Assembly: GCA_024695505.1 (NCBI GenBank)
Contig: JAILIB010000015.1
Span: forward strand, 1-64,000
Reading direction: 5' to 3'
Length of the DNA stretch: 64,000 bases
From: Saccharofermentans sp.
GTDB lineage: Bacteria; Bacillota; Clostridia; Saccharofermentanales; Saccharofermentanaceae
Shown here in pieces: positions 29,087 to 39,008 of this stretch (the stretch's first letter is position 1; each line of letters begins with the position of its first letter). Position numbers and translations under genes: made by a program. Under the pieces are notes generated by a model. That model had not been told where the DNA came from, searched no databases, and saw only the letters and a program-made list of their open reading frames with translations.

Positions 29087-29572
29087 TCATGAGCGAACGG
29101 CAAAATCACCGACTACGGCATTCGTAAAAGAAATGAGGTCTGAAGGCTTAAGCCTCAGCTGGACTCCCCTCTGGCCCGCACTGACGCAGACGTTGTCAAC
29201 GAGTTCTATCATCTCATCGATAAAAGTCCTGTACTGTTTCTTCATGCCTATGGGAGAACATCCTCCCCTTATGTAACCTGTTACGTTCAAAAGGTCTTTA
29301 ACGTGGATCATGTCCACCCTCTTTACGCCCGCCAGTTTTGCGGCTTTCTTAAGATCTATCTCGTCATCCACCGAGATGCAGAAAACAAGATACTCGCCCT
29401 TGTCGGAAACAGCCGTCAGCGTCTTGAAGACTTCCTCGTAAGGGATCCCCAGATATTCGGCAACGTGATGGCCGTCCAGGTCGTTTTCATCGTACTCGTA
29501 TTCCTGATATGTATAATCGATCCCCGCTTTGTCAAGGATCCTCATGGCATTGGTCTTCTTGAACTGAGACAT
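29087..29572 (-). CDS. Cys-tRNA(Pro) deacylase YbaK/EbsC family
   Basis: TNAMRILDKAGIDYTYQEYEYDE...VFKTLTAVSDKGEYLVFCISVDDEIDLKKAAKLAGVKRVDM...YIRGGCSPIGMKKQYRTFID. Confidence 0.93.
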   Translation of the reverse strand: MSQFKKTNAMRILDKAGIDYTYQEYEYDENDLDGHHVAEYLGIPYEEVFKTLTAVSDKGEYLVFCISVDDEIDLKKAAKLAGVKRVDMIHVKDLLNVTGYIRGGCSPIGMKKQYRTFIDEMIELVDNVCVSAGQRGVQLRLKPSDLISFTNAVVGDFAVRS

Positions 29573-29637
29573 TTTATTCTCCTTATGATTTGCTGTTGCT
29601 TATTCTATCCGCATTGCCTGTCAGTTTCAAATAAAAA

Positions 29638-29660
29638 GGGCGTCCCCTTTCAGGACGCCC
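29638..29660 (-). terminator. Intrinsic terminator downstream of the ECF/DUF4097 operon
   Basis: gggcgtcc-cctttca-ggacgccc, TTTTTATTTG on the - strand. Confidence 0.85.
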
Positions 29661-29683
29661 ATATATGCTTTTCTTCACCTTTG

Positions 29684-30691
29684 TCAGATCTTGCGGATGT
29701 CAACGTCTCCGGAGGAGGAGTGGAGCTTCATCGTGTTGGCGCCGCTGCCTGATGTGTATGTCTTTCCGTCCTTGGTGAAAGGAATGTCGGAGTTGAACTT
29801 GCCGCTGGAGATCTTCACTTCTACCTTGACGTCTGAATCCTCGGGCATCGAAACCGAGATGCCGCCGGAACTTACGTTGATGTCAGAAGTCTTGGGCGCG
29901 GTCTGGAACTCGAAGTTGCAGTGACCGGAAGATGCCTTGGACGTGAGGTCTTCAATGTTGTTGGCAGAGATGTTGATCTTGCCTGAGCTTACATGGATGT
30001 CCATTTTCGAGATCTTATCGACATCGCCTGTTACGCTTCCTGATGAGGAATTGACGGTCATGGATCTGCATGTGCCGGTCTGCTTAATGTCGATGGTTCC
30101 CGAGGAAGCCTTGAGATTGATCTCTTCGCTGTCACCTTTCTGGGTGAAGAAGATCTTGCCGGAAGAGGACTTGATGTCGATGTTCTTGCCGGAGAGATCG
30201 GCTCTTACGTCACCGGAAGAAGACTTAACCTTAAATCCGCCGGTCGTGAGGCCGTCGAAAACGAGGTCGCCGGAAGACATTTCGATGATGACGTCTTCGA
30301 GGTCCTGAGATGCGGGGAGCGTAAGTTCAAGGTTCTTCTTGATGTTAGTGAAGTTTACCGTCTTGAGCGACTGGCAGAACCTTACATAGAGCGTTCCCTC
30401 GTTGACCCAGGTGTGGACCTTCTGAGGATCTTTCAGACTGCAGTTTGCAGTCTCTTTTACGCTGACCCTGTCTGTGTCTGCGGCCTTGATGGTTACGTCA
30501 CCTGCTATGTAATCGAGGTTGATCTTTGTGACCTTGTCTCCGATCTCGCAGTCGCCCGGCTTATATTCTGATGAGTTTTCGTACTGGTATGAAAAAGTGT
30601 TAAACATACTAAGGAATGAGCAGCCTGTAAGGCACATTGTAAAAGGCATGATGAGCACCATTGCTCCTGCGAGTATCTTGTTCTTAAGCAT
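29684..30691 (-). CDS. DUF4097-family repeat lipoprotein
   Basis: Lipobox FTMCLTGCS; about 10 regularly spaced SSG motifs (KSSSGDVRADL, KSSSGKIFFTQ, KASSGTIDIKQ ...). Confidence 0.85.
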   Translation of the reverse strand: MLKNKILAGAMVLIMPFTMCLTGCSFLSMFNTFSYQYENSSEYKPGDCEIGDKVTKINLDYIAGDVTIKAADTDRVSVKETANCSLKDPQKVHTWVNEGTLYVRFCQSLKTVNFTNIKKNLELTLPASQDLEDVIIEMSSGDLVFDGLTTGGFKVKSSSGDVRADLSGKNIDIKSSSGKIFFTQKGDSEEINLKASSGTIDIKQTGTCRSMTVNSSSGSVTGDVDKISKMDIHVSSGKINISANNIEDLTSKASSGHCNFEFQTAPKTSDINVSSGGISVSMPEDSDVKVEVKISSGKFNSDIPFTKDGKTYTSGSGANTMKLHSSSGDVDIRKI

Positions 30692-31646
30692 TCTTTTTTC
30701 CTCCCTTTGCGAGTCCGATGATAATTCCTAATATGATGAGTAAAGCTGCAATTCCGAATCCGATAACGGAGAGAACGGCAAGCGAGTTTGACTGTACTGT
30801 AACGCCTGTAAGGCTTGCTGATTTTGTTGCACCGTTTTTGACGAGCACATCGAGGAGCCAGCCGAAAACACTGTAGGACGCAAAGCATCCGCCGATCTTG
30901 ACGAGCGCGTTGGCCTTAAGATATCTGATCGATGCGAACATTCCCCAGGCCATTGCTACGAGCGGTCCTGCGATAGACAATGCCATCGGGAAGAACTTGG
31001 CGGGACCAGTGTGAAGGCCGATGCAGGTCATCATGAGGGCGAAAGTTGCCGTGTAAGCTCCCATGATAGCAAGGCCCTTGTGATTGCTGAGGTGTTCTTT
31101 GACGGGCTCGTTATACGCAAGAAATGGTGCAAAGAGCATCGTCAGACCGAAGAGTGTTGCAGTTGCGGCTACTAAGAACCAGTTGCCGCCACTGTAGATG
31201 CAGCAGACTGCAAGAAGCAGTATAACGGCAGCCGTAAATGAGGTCATCGTGGTAAACAACTTGTTCTTGGGCATCATCAGCGGAACTACTATCAGCGAAG
31301 CTGCAACGAGGATTGCCGCGAGCACGATGAAGAACCAGGTAAGCCCTGCGCCTGTTGCGAGGTTGACAATAAGGCATACGAGGATCGGTACGCAGAAGAT
31401 GCCTCCTACTATGCTTCCCGCCAGAGCGCTCTTTTTCTTGAAGAACTTGGCCTGGGAATTGATTACTTCGTTCTTTTCCTTGACGATCGTCTCGTCGATC
31501 GTGCTGTCGTTCATATCTGTCAGCATCTTGCCGCATGTCGGGCACTCTGCCAGATGCTCTTCGATTATCTTTTTGCTTGCTTCGCTGCAAATGCCGTCTT
31601 TATATAACGGAAGAAGATCCGAGATCATATCACATTCGTATTTCAT
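30684..31646 (-). CDS. Membrane anti-sigma factor with zinc-finger (zf-HC2)
   Basis: CDMISDLLPLYKDGICSEASKKIIEEHLAECPTCGKML plus multi-TM; overlaps sigma gene. Confidence 0.85.
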   Translation of the reverse strand: MKYECDMISDLLPLYKDGICSEASKKIIEEHLAECPTCGKMLTDMNDSTIDETIVKEKNEVINSQAKFFKKKSALAGSIVGGIFCVPILVCLIVNLATGAGLTWFFIVLAAILVAASLIVVPLMMPKNKLFTTMTSFTAAVILLLAVCCIYSGGNWFLVAATATLFGLTMLFAPFLAYNEPVKEHLSNHKGLAIMGAYTATFALMMTCIGLHTGPAKFFPMALSIAGPLVAMAWGMFASIRYLKANALVKIGGCFASYSVFGWLLDVLVKNGATKSASLTGVTVQSNSLAVLSVIGFGIAALLIILGIIIGLAKGGKKNA

Positions 31647-32131
31647 GTTTCGTCCATCCTTTCCTTGATCTTTAGTCTGGCTCTGTGATACGTGACCCGG
31701 GCCCAGGTCTCTGTCTTTCCGAAGATAGAGCCGATCTCCGCGAATGACAGCTCGCCGAATACCCTCAGCTGGAATACTTCCTTATACGGTTCCTCCAGCT
31801 GATGGAGTATGCTGTGGATCTTGAGTGACATCGCCTTGTCCGAGAGCTGTTGTTCTATCCCTCTGTCGTTATCGGGCAGCTCTTCGCTCGGCTCGTCATC
31901 TTCTCTTGCAGAACGCCTCTTCTCATCTATAAAGATGTTTTTCGCGATAGCACAAAGCCACGTGAAGCTCTCGCTCTCTCCCTTGAAGCTCTTCTCAGTT
32001 GATATCGCCCTGAAAAAAGTCTCCTGGGTTATTTCCTCGGCGTCGTTGCGATCCCTGGCAAGTGTCATTACGTAGGAAAAAACCTTCATGTAAAAGGCTT
32101 TATAAAGCTTTTCTGCGGTATTCTTATCCAC
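31643..32131 (-). CDS. ECF RNA polymerase sigma factor
   Basis: VFSYVMTLARDRNDAEEITQETFFRAI...FTWLCAIAKNIFIDEKRR...VFQLRVFGELSFAEIGSIFGKTETWARVTYHRARLKIKE. Confidence 0.94.
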   Translation of the reverse strand: MDKNTAEKLYKAFYMKVFSYVMTLARDRNDAEEITQETFFRAISTEKSFKGESESFTWLCAIAKNIFIDEKRRSAREDDEPSEELPDNDRGIEQQLSDKAMSLKIHSILHQLEEPYKEVFQLRVFGELSFAEIGSIFGKTETWARVTYHRARLKIKERMDET

Positions 32132-32165
32132 GTATCAACTAACCTTTCTCTTGTGATCTCACCTG

Positions 32166-32194
32166 TTAGACGGAGAAATCCGGAATTCGTTACA
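32166..32194 (-). promoter_or_regulatory. ECF-type autoregulatory promoter
   Basis: - strand TGTAAC (32189-32194)-N16-CGTCTAA (32166-32172), directly upstream of the ECF sigma gene. Confidence 0.75.
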
Positions 32195-32341
32195 AAAAAA
32201 TATACCATTTTTTGAAAAAATCTCTAAAAACGCTTCAAACGCCTTATTTTTCAACGTCTCAGATTTGAAACTTTTTCCCGTTCTGTCAATTTCCGGCTCG
32301 TTTTGATATATTAAGACCAAATATGACCCCGGGAGATCCAT

Positions 32342-33205
32342 ATGCTTAATAAAGAATATCCTTTACATGACATGAACACCGTCTTCGACCTCATGGGTTC
32401 GACCATCGAAGCCGGCGGTACTGACGAAAAGGCCAGAGACGAGCTCTTATTCTTAAACCACCTTTTCGCAGCCCTCCCGCCCCAGGCCGTTGAATACGGC
32501 ATGATGTTCCTTCACGGCGAAAGGAATTTCCCGGACAACGTAAAAGAGATCCTCCCACTGTTCATCCGTCTCGTAAACCTCGCGGAATACTGCGAGAAAG
32601 TTGACATCTTAAGGGAGATCCCGGCCAAGATGACGGCTCAGGAAGCTCTTGACCGCAAAGCTATGATGGATTCCCTGGACGAACACGAAAAGGCTTTCTT
32701 AAAGCCGCTTCTCGGTTTCCAGTTCAACGGTTCAAAACCTGAGGTCAGCAAGAAAGAAGAAAAAGATGAACCGGAAGAAGAAACCGACGGTGGCAGGCTC
32801 CTCCTCATGAACAGCCAGGCTGCGGTCTTCGTATGTCCCGATCCTTACAAGACCTCAATCTTCTACGAGACAAAGCTCGGATTTAAGGCCGCGCATCTCG
32901 ATGACGAGACGATGCCTCACATCAGACTGACAAGGGACAACATAGTAATAATACTGGTTAAGGGCACCGGCGACATCGCAAGGCCCCTCCGCAATTTCGG
33001 GATCAAATACGATATGTATATATATTGCTCCGAGCCTTACCTTCTCCAGAACGAGCTTCAGGGATCTGAAGTGAAGATCATCGAGTCTCTTCCTGACGCA
33101 CGCGAAGCAATGAGGATGAAATTCAACAGGCAGTTCGTTTTTGAGGACTGTGACGGCAGGCATATATGCGTTTCGCAGAGCCTGGAGTCTTTCTCGGGCA
33201 AGTGA
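32342..33205 (+). CDS. Helical N-terminal domain fused to C-terminal VOC/glyoxalase-like domain
   Basis: AAVFVCPDPYKTSIFYETKLGFKAAHLDDETMPHIRLTRDNIVIILVKG...FVFEDCDGRHICVSQ. Confidence 0.7.
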   Translation: MLNKEYPLHDMNTVFDLMGSTIEAGGTDEKARDELLFLNHLFAALPPQAVEYGMMFLHGERNFPDNVKEILPLFIRLVNLAEYCEKVDILREIPAKMTAQEALDRKAMMDSLDEHEKAFLKPLLGFQFNGSKPEVSKKEEKDEPEEETDGGRLLLMNSQAAVFVCPDPYKTSIFYETKLGFKAAHLDDETMPHIRLTRDNIVIILVKGTGDIARPLRNFGIKYDMYIYCSEPYLLQNELQGSEVKIIESLPDAREAMRMKFNRQFVFEDCDGRHICVSQSLESFSGK

Positions 33206-33208
33206 CGT

Positions 33209-33415
33209 TCAGCCTTCTTTAGGCTTTACTGATACTGTCGCCTTCTCAAGGCTTTCACGGGTCATAGTCATTATGCGCCCGCAGCCGCAGCATTTGAGCT
33301 TTATGTCAGAGCCTGTCCCTGCAACGGTCCATTCGGCGCTTCCGCACGGATGCTTCTTCTTTAGAGTGACAGTCTCGCCTTCTTCGTATCTGTATCTGTA
33401 AAACTTACCCGGCAT
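33209..33415 (-). CDS. DUF951 domain protein
   Basis: GETVTLKKKHPCGSAEWTVAGTGSDIKLKCCGCGRIMTMTRESLEK; start set at MPGKFYRY. Confidence 0.85.
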   Translation of the reverse strand: MPGKFYRYRYEEGETVTLKKKHPCGSAEWTVAGTGSDIKLKCCGCGRIMTMTRESLEKATVSVKPKEG

Positions 33416-34250
33416 TTTTAATCCCCCAGGTGACACGCTCGTTACCGCCGTAGTCTCTTACGGTTCCGACATTTTCAAAACCGGCTTCCATGCAAAGCTT
33501 TCTGACCGCTTCACCCTGAAGATATCCGTGTTCTGCAAAAACGGCTCCTCCTGGGATCAGGGCACTAAAACTCTTTTTGAATATCTTCTCATAGAAATCC
33601 AGGCCGTCAATGCCGCCCCTTAAAGCAAGATCAGGTTCATAGTCCCTGACGCCTTTGTCCAGTTCGGTCATTTCGTTATCAGTGATATATGGCGGATTCG
33701 AAACGATAATGCTGAACCTGCCGGGAAGTTCATCCTTAAGAATATCGTTTCTGATTACTTCAACAGAATCAGGATCACCAAGAAGCTTTTCCGCGTTATA
33801 TCTGGCCGTGGGAAGAGCAATATCGCTGATATCGGTAAGTATGCCTGAAACAGTGCGTCCTGAAGTTCTGATCTCATTTGCTATCGAAATACCGATACAT
33901 CCTGTTCCGGTGCATATGTCCGCAAAACGGATATCAGTCTGATCAGAGCAAACGGGAATATCCAGCACATCTCCGGTAGCAAGATCGTGAATGCCTAAAT
34001 ACCTTAATGCACACTCAACGATAAGCTCGGTATCCGGGCGCGGAATAAGGACTCCGGGAACGACTTTGAAATCGCTGCGCCAAAAATGCCTGTGTTCCAA
34101 AATATAAGCAAGCGGCTCGCCTTTTGCACGCCTTCCGGCAGCAATAGACAGAGCCTCTCCTTCAAGTTCTTCACAAAGGATCCGCGCATCGATCTGCGCT
34201 TCTTCATCACCGGAATCGGTGAGGAGCTTTAAGATCTCACCAGACGTCAT
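33405..34250 (-). CDS. prmC: Peptide chain release factor N(5)-glutamine methyltransferase
   Basis: FWRSDFKVVPGVLIPRPDTELIVE...DICTGTGCIGISIA...IIVSNPPYITDNEM; start set at MTSGEIL. Confidence 0.93.
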   Translation of the reverse strand: MTSGEILKLLTDSGDEEAQIDARILCEELEGEALSIAAGRRAKGEPLAYILEHRHFWRSDFKVVPGVLIPRPDTELIVECALRYLGIHDLATGDVLDIPVCSDQTDIRFADICTGTGCIGISIANEIRTSGRTVSGILTDISDIALPTARYNAEKLLGDPDSVEVIRNDILKDELPGRFSIIVSNPPYITDNEMTELDKGVRDYEPDLALRGGIDGLDFYEKIFKKSFSALIPGGAVFAEHGYLQGEAVRKLCMEAGFENVGTVRDYGGNERVTWGIKNAG

Positions 34251-35274
34251 CTTCCTTATTCTCCGGAATAACGGCCTGGAGCGACGCAATGGCTACTTCC
34301 ACGATGGCCGCATCAGGTTCTGCGGTGGTAAATTTCTGTAGCCAGAGTCCGGGCTTACATAACAGTCTGCAGAAGCCGTTCTTGTCGTGGCGTCCCACAA
34401 AGCGGAGTATCTCGTATGAGATCGCGCAAATAAAAGGGATGCAGACGAGACGGATCACGAGATTGACCCACATCGGCTGTGTACCGATAAACACTCCGAT
34501 GACCGTATATATCACGATGGAGATAGCAAGTACGATGAACATGAATGCCGTTCCGCAGCGGGGATGAAACCTTGGATACTTGAGAACGTTTGCAGCAGTC
34601 AGGTCCTCTCCGGCCTCGTAGCAGGCGATCGTCTTGTGCTCTGCTCCATGATACTGCCAGACGCGCTTGATGTCCTTGAGCCTCGATGCATTGATGAGAT
34701 AGAGAAGGAATATCAAAAGCCTCAGGAGGCCTTCGACCAGATTGAGCACGAGCTCCATCCACTTAAGATGAACGATATTCTCCGGGATAAACCTGGTGAT
34801 CAGATCAACGATGAGCCTCGGAAGGAGTATGAACAGACCGACGCTGAGAAGGATTCCCAGGATCGCGGCAAAAGTAACGACAGCATTGCGGTGACGGTTC
34901 AGGAAATCGTCAAGACGTGACGCCTTCTTTCCATCTCCATTCTCTTCTTCGGGTTTTCCCTCTTCGGAGATGTCAGCCGATCTCATGAGCGCACCCGTAC
35001 CGGTGACGAGCATTTTATAGAATCTGATGCAGCCCCTTACGAAAGGCATGTTCTCAAAATGAGACACCTTCTCGCTCTGCTTAACTTCTTCAACGTGGAT
35101 CGTGCCGTCTCCCTTGCGGACTGCCATGCAGGTCCTGGAAGGGCCGACCATCATAACGCCCTCGATCAGAGCCTGGCCGCCGATCGTCGTCTTCTTGACG
35201 GGCTTCCCTATATTGCAGGCGACCTGTTCCTCAGCAGATCTTACGGCAGGCTTCTTTTCCTTCTTCTTTGACAT
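34237..35274 (-). CDS. DUF1385 (YqhQ-like) membrane protein
   Basis: TTIGGQALIEGVMMVGPSRTCMAVRK...YHGAEHKTIACYEAGEDLTAANVLKYPRFHPRCGTAFMF. Confidence 0.9.
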   Translation of the reverse strand: MSKKKEKKPAVRSAEEQVACNIGKPVKKTTIGGQALIEGVMMVGPSRTCMAVRKGDGTIHVEEVKQSEKVSHFENMPFVRGCIRFYKMLVTGTGALMRSADISEEGKPEEENGDGKKASRLDDFLNRHRNAVVTFAAILGILLSVGLFILLPRLIVDLITRFIPENIVHLKWMELVLNLVEGLLRLLIFLLYLINASRLKDIKRVWQYHGAEHKTIACYEAGEDLTAANVLKYPRFHPRCGTAFMFIVLAISIVIYTVIGVFIGTQPMWVNLVIRLVCIPFICAISYEILRFVGRHDKNGFCRLLCKPGLWLQKFTTAEPDAAIVEVAIASLQAVIPENKEDDVW

Positions 35275-35340
35275 ATCTGTTCTCCTAAATGAGGATAATA
35301 ATCATAATAAGCAGATTATAGCATTAAGAACAAAAAGAAA

Positions 35341-35365
35341 AGAGCCGTGCTTGAAGCACAGCTCT
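35341..35365 (-). terminator. Intrinsic terminator downstream of rpmE
   Basis: gagccgtgct-tga-agcacagctc hairpin, TTTTCTTTTTG on the - strand. Confidence 0.8.
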
Positions 35366-35396
35366 CCGGTTAATCTTTTTAACCCGGGTAAAGACC

Positions 35397-35606
35397 TTAA
35401 GCCTTGCCCATTCTCTTGTTGAACTTGTCAACACGTCCGCCTGTATCAACGAGCTTCTGCTTGCCTGTGTAGAACGGGTGGCAGTTGGAGCAGATATCTA
35501 CTCTCAGGTCGCTCTTCGTAGACAGAGTCTCGAATGTGTTACCGCAAGCGCATCTTACTGTTACCAGCTGTGCCTTGGGATGAATGCCTTCTTTCATTGT
35601 TTTCAC
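35397..35606 (-). CDS. rpmE: 50S ribosomal protein L31
   Basis: [62 protein letters not shown]. Confidence 0.97.
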   Translation of the reverse strand: MKTMKEGIHPKAQLVTVRCACGNTFETLSTKSDLRVDICSNCHPFYTGKQKLVDTGGRVDKFNKRMGKA

Positions 35607-35703
35607 CTCTCAATCAAAGATATGACGCGTGGCTTCATTTTCACGTATGCCATACCGGATTTCTAATTCAGCCTTGCTATATTACTTGAATCTATACCCG
35701 TTG

Positions 35704-37551
35704 TCAATCAGCAGCGAAAGATTTCTTCACGGAAAGGATGAACGACTTGTTGTTCGTCGTCTTCTCCATGAAATTGATGACCGCGTTCGTTGCCGTCGTG
35801 GTATCAGCCTCGGCGATCCTTCTTCTGATGAGCCAGACTGCGTCAAGTTCTTCAGGTGAAAGGAGCAGGTCTTCCCTTCTCGTACCGGACTTGTCGACCG
35901 CGATGGCCGGGAAGATACGGCGGTCAGCCAGCTTTCTGTCGAGCGTGACTTCCATGTTGCCCGTTCCCTTGAATTCCTCGAAGATGACTTCGTCCATTCT
36001 AGAGCCCGTCTCGATAAGGGCTGTAGCAAGGATCGTAAGGCTTCCGCCGTGCTCGATGTTACGTGCCGCACCGAAGAATCTCTTAGGTCCGTAGAGTGAT
36101 CCCGGATCGAGACCGCCCGAAAGCGTTCTTCCGGTAGGGTTGATGGTAAGGTTATATGCTCTCGCAAGTCTCGTCATCGAGTCGAGCAGGATGACAACGT
36201 CCTTGCCGAGCTCGACCAGACGCATTGCCCTCTCAAGGACAAGTTCCGTAACCCTTACGTGATTCTCGGGGCGTTTGTCGAATGTTGAATAAACTACCTC
36301 GCCCTTGATATTTCTCTGCATGTCCGTAACTTCCTCGGGACGCTCGTCAATGAGGAGAACAATAAGCACGCAGCTCGGATTGTTTGCAGTAATGGAATTG
36401 GCGACCTTCTGGAGAAGGATGGTCTTACCTGCCTTCGGCGGCGAAACGATCATACCTCTCTGACCTTTTCCGATAGGCGAGAAGATATCGATGATCCTTG
36501 TAGAAATGTCTTCCTTCTCAGTCTCAAGAGTAAGTCTCTGATCAGGATAGATGGCAGTCAGGTTCTCAAACTTCGGGCGCTTCCTGATATTCTCGAAATT
36601 GTTGTTCTCATCGACCTCGATACCGTTGACGGATACTATTCTCTTCAGCGGAGCGTATCTGTCCTTGCCTCTCTTAGGTGAAGCAAAACCTACAATATAA
36701 TCTCCGCGTCTTAAACCCATCCTCTTGATGAACTGTCCGGAAACGTAAGCGTCATCCTCGCCGGGGAGATAATTCCTTCTGTGTACGAAACCGCAGAAAT
36801 CATTCTTGTTTCCGCCGTCAGGATTACCGATCGAAAGAACGCCTTCGATCTCAACATCCTGAGGGATCTCGATGACAGGCTCTTCTTCAGGATTTGCTTC
36901 CGTCTCGTCCTTCTCAGCAACGACCTGTGTCTTTGTCTCCTGACCTGGACCGAAAGAGATCTTTCTTCTCTTGGACTTTATCTTCTCATTGTGGCGGGGT
37001 TTGTTAAGTTCTTCAGGCTTGACTGCTACAGAAGCTTCAGCTGCAGTCTCAGAAGGCGCTGATTGTTCTTTATTCTCCTTTTCGGGAGCCTGTTCAGGAG
37101 CAGCGGCAGGTGCCTCAGCTTCAGCTGCAGGTTCTGCAGTTTCAGTCTTCTTTTTTCTTCCGCGTTTTGCGGGTGCCTTAGCCGCTGCTTTTTCAGCAGG
37201 CTTCTTTTCATCGGAAGGTGCAGCAGGAGCCTCTTCGGAAGCCTTTTCAGCAAGTGCTTCAAGAGGAGTTTCCTCTTCAGTCTTCTTGGTCTTCTTTGTG
37301 CGTGCTGCGCGCTTTTTTGCAGGCTTCTCCTCAGGTGCAGGAGCGCCCTTTTCGGTTTCCTTTTCCGTCTTTACGTCAGGAACCTGCGCGATTACGGGTT
37401 CGGAGATCTTGGCACCGCCGTTCATTATGGCTGCAATAAGATCTTCTCTTGTCTTGTTTACGACCTCTTCAGGCGTATAGTCACCGAAAGCAACTGCGAT
37501 CTGTGCAAGGTCAGCATCGGTCTTGGAGTTCAGGCTTTCAAAATCGTCCAT
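35704..37551 (-). CDS. rho: Transcription termination factor Rho with long disordered N-terminal insertion
   Basis: [30 protein letters not shown]-term; [85 protein letters not shown]. Confidence 0.96.
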   Translation of the reverse strand: MDDFESLNSKTDADLAQIAVAFGDYTPEEVVNKTREDLIAAIMNGGAKISEPVIAQVPDVKTEKETEKGAPAPEEKPAKKRAARTKKTKKTEEETPLEALAEKASEEAPAAPSDEKKPAEKAAAKAPAKRGRKKKTETAEPAAEAEAPAAAPEQAPEKENKEQSAPSETAAEASVAVKPEELNKPRHNEKIKSKRRKISFGPGQETKTQVVAEKDETEANPEEEPVIEIPQDVEIEGVLSIGNPDGGNKNDFCGFVHRRNYLPGEDDAYVSGQFIKRMGLRRGDYIVGFASPKRGKDRYAPLKRIVSVNGIEVDENNNFENIRKRPKFENLTAIYPDQRLTLETEKEDISTRIIDIFSPIGKGQRGMIVSPPKAGKTILLQKVANSITANNPSCVLIVLLIDERPEEVTDMQRNIKGEVVYSTFDKRPENHVRVTELVLERAMRLVELGKDVVILLDSMTRLARAYNLTINPTGRTLSGGLDPGSLYGPKRFFGAARNIEHGGSLTILATALIETGSRMDEVIFEEFKGTGNMEVTLDRKLADRRIFPAIAVDKSGTRREDLLLSPEELDAVWLIRRRIAEADTTTATNAVINFMEKTTNNKSFILSVKKSFAAD

Positions 37552-37752
37552 GAATACCTCTCAAAATAGAATTATGAAATATCAAAATACAAATTTACGG
37601 AAATGTGGGATCAGTTAAAAAAGATCAAACAAATTACCAAAGGAAAATTCTTTATGTCAGATTCTTTCTGACTGCGTGAATTTTAACATTACGGTTATTA
37701 CTCGTCAACTGTTAAATTTATTTGCTTTGGAGTAAAACGGCCGGAAATAAAA

Positions 37753-37786
37753 ATAGACGCTCATCTATGAATAGATAAGCGTCTAT
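37753..37786 (-). terminator. Intrinsic terminator downstream of mreB
   Basis: atagacgc...gcgtctat hairpin with inner tatct/agata pairing; ATTTTTATTT on the - strand. Confidence 0.8.
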
Positions 37787-37805
37787 CGGAATAACTTTAT
37801 CTGTA

Positions 37806-38819
37806 TCAGTTGTCGCTGGAAAGAGCAGCGAACTTGTCCATCATGTCTAACGCCTTACCGGTTCCGATAACGACACAGGAAACAGGATCCTGCGCTAAGT
37901 AAACATCGATACCGATCCTGTTCGAGAGCATGTGGTCAAGACCATAGAGCATTGCACCGCCGCCGGTCATAACGATACCTCTCTGGGAGATATCAGCCAT
38001 GAGTTCAGGAGGTGTTCTTTCAAGAACGTTATGAACGGCTTCAAAGATCTGTGTAATAGGCTCTTCAAGAGCTTCGAGCATCTCTGTCGAAGAAACCGTA
38101 ACCGTTGACGGAAGACCCGTGATGATGTTTCTTCCCTGAACGTCCAGTGTAAGTTCCTCATCTCTGGGGTAAGCGCAGCCGATCTCGATCTTGAGCTTCT
38201 CGGCAGTCTTTTCACCGATAAGAATGTTATGTCTCTTTCTTACGTGCTTGATGATAGCTTCATCAAACTTGTCGCCGGCAACCTTAAGTGACGCATCAAC
38301 TACAGGCTCGCAGAGCGAGATAACGGAAATATCAGTCGTACCGCCTCCGATATCGACTACCATGGAACCGCAGGCCTTTGTTATATCGATACCTGCACCG
38401 ATCGCGGCAGCGATAGGTTCCCTGATGAGGAAAACGTCCTTTGCGCCCGCATGACGGCAGGCATTCTCAACAGCCTGCTGCTCGACCGGTGTGATGACCG
38501 AAGGAACGCATACAACGATAGTCGGTTTGAAATATGTAGCGCGAAGTCCGGTACATACACGGCCGATGAAAGCCTTGAGCATGACCTCCGTCGCGCGGAA
38601 GTCGGAAATGACGCCTTCACGCAGAGGCCTGATAGCCTCAACGATGCCCGGAGTCCTTCCGAGCATAAGACTTGCAGACTCACCTACCGCGAGTACTTTT
38701 CCCGTTCTGCTGTTAACTGCAACGACCGAAGGCTCCTTAAGGACGATTCCCTTGCCTCGGATATAGATCAACACGCTGCTGGTGCCAAGATCGACACCAA
38801 TCTCCATGCCTAATGCCAT
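37806..38819 (-). CDS. mreB: Rod shape-determining protein MreB family
   Basis: IGVDLGTSSVLIYIRGKGIVLKEPSVVAVNSRTGKVLAVGESA...MVVDIGGGTTDISVISL. Confidence 0.94.
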   Translation of the reverse strand: MALGMEIGVDLGTSSVLIYIRGKGIVLKEPSVVAVNSRTGKVLAVGESASLMLGRTPGIVEAIRPLREGVISDFRATEVMLKAFIGRVCTGLRATYFKPTIVVCVPSVITPVEQQAVENACRHAGAKDVFLIREPIAAAIGAGIDITKACGSMVVDIGGGTTDISVISLCEPVVDASLKVAGDKFDEAIIKHVRKRHNILIGEKTAEKLKIEIGCAYPRDEELTLDVQGRNIITGLPSTVTVSSTEMLEALEEPITQIFEAVHNVLERTPPELMADISQRGIVMTGGGAMLYGLDHMLSNRIGIDVYLAQDPVSCVVIGTGKALDMMDKFAALSSDN

Positions 38820-39008
38820 TTTTAATCACCTCAAATATATAGAAACGCCGTTTTTGGCGCATAAATCCAATTTAGACGTCTTATTATTACATCGAAAATA
38901 CAAAAAATCAATTCTTTGACTGTCAAACCTAATTACAACTGTGTTTCATTTTTCAGCCTCTGGTGCTAAAATTAGTTGTTATTTTTAAGTATATTAAGGA
39001 GCAGTTTC

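Noticed and set aside
36971-37569. Two + strand ORFs (169 and 168 aa) opposite rho
   Set aside because: Mirror of the Ala/Glu/Lys low-complexity insertion; composition (Ser/Ala/Phe or Cys/Leu/Ser) is a by-product of that repeat.
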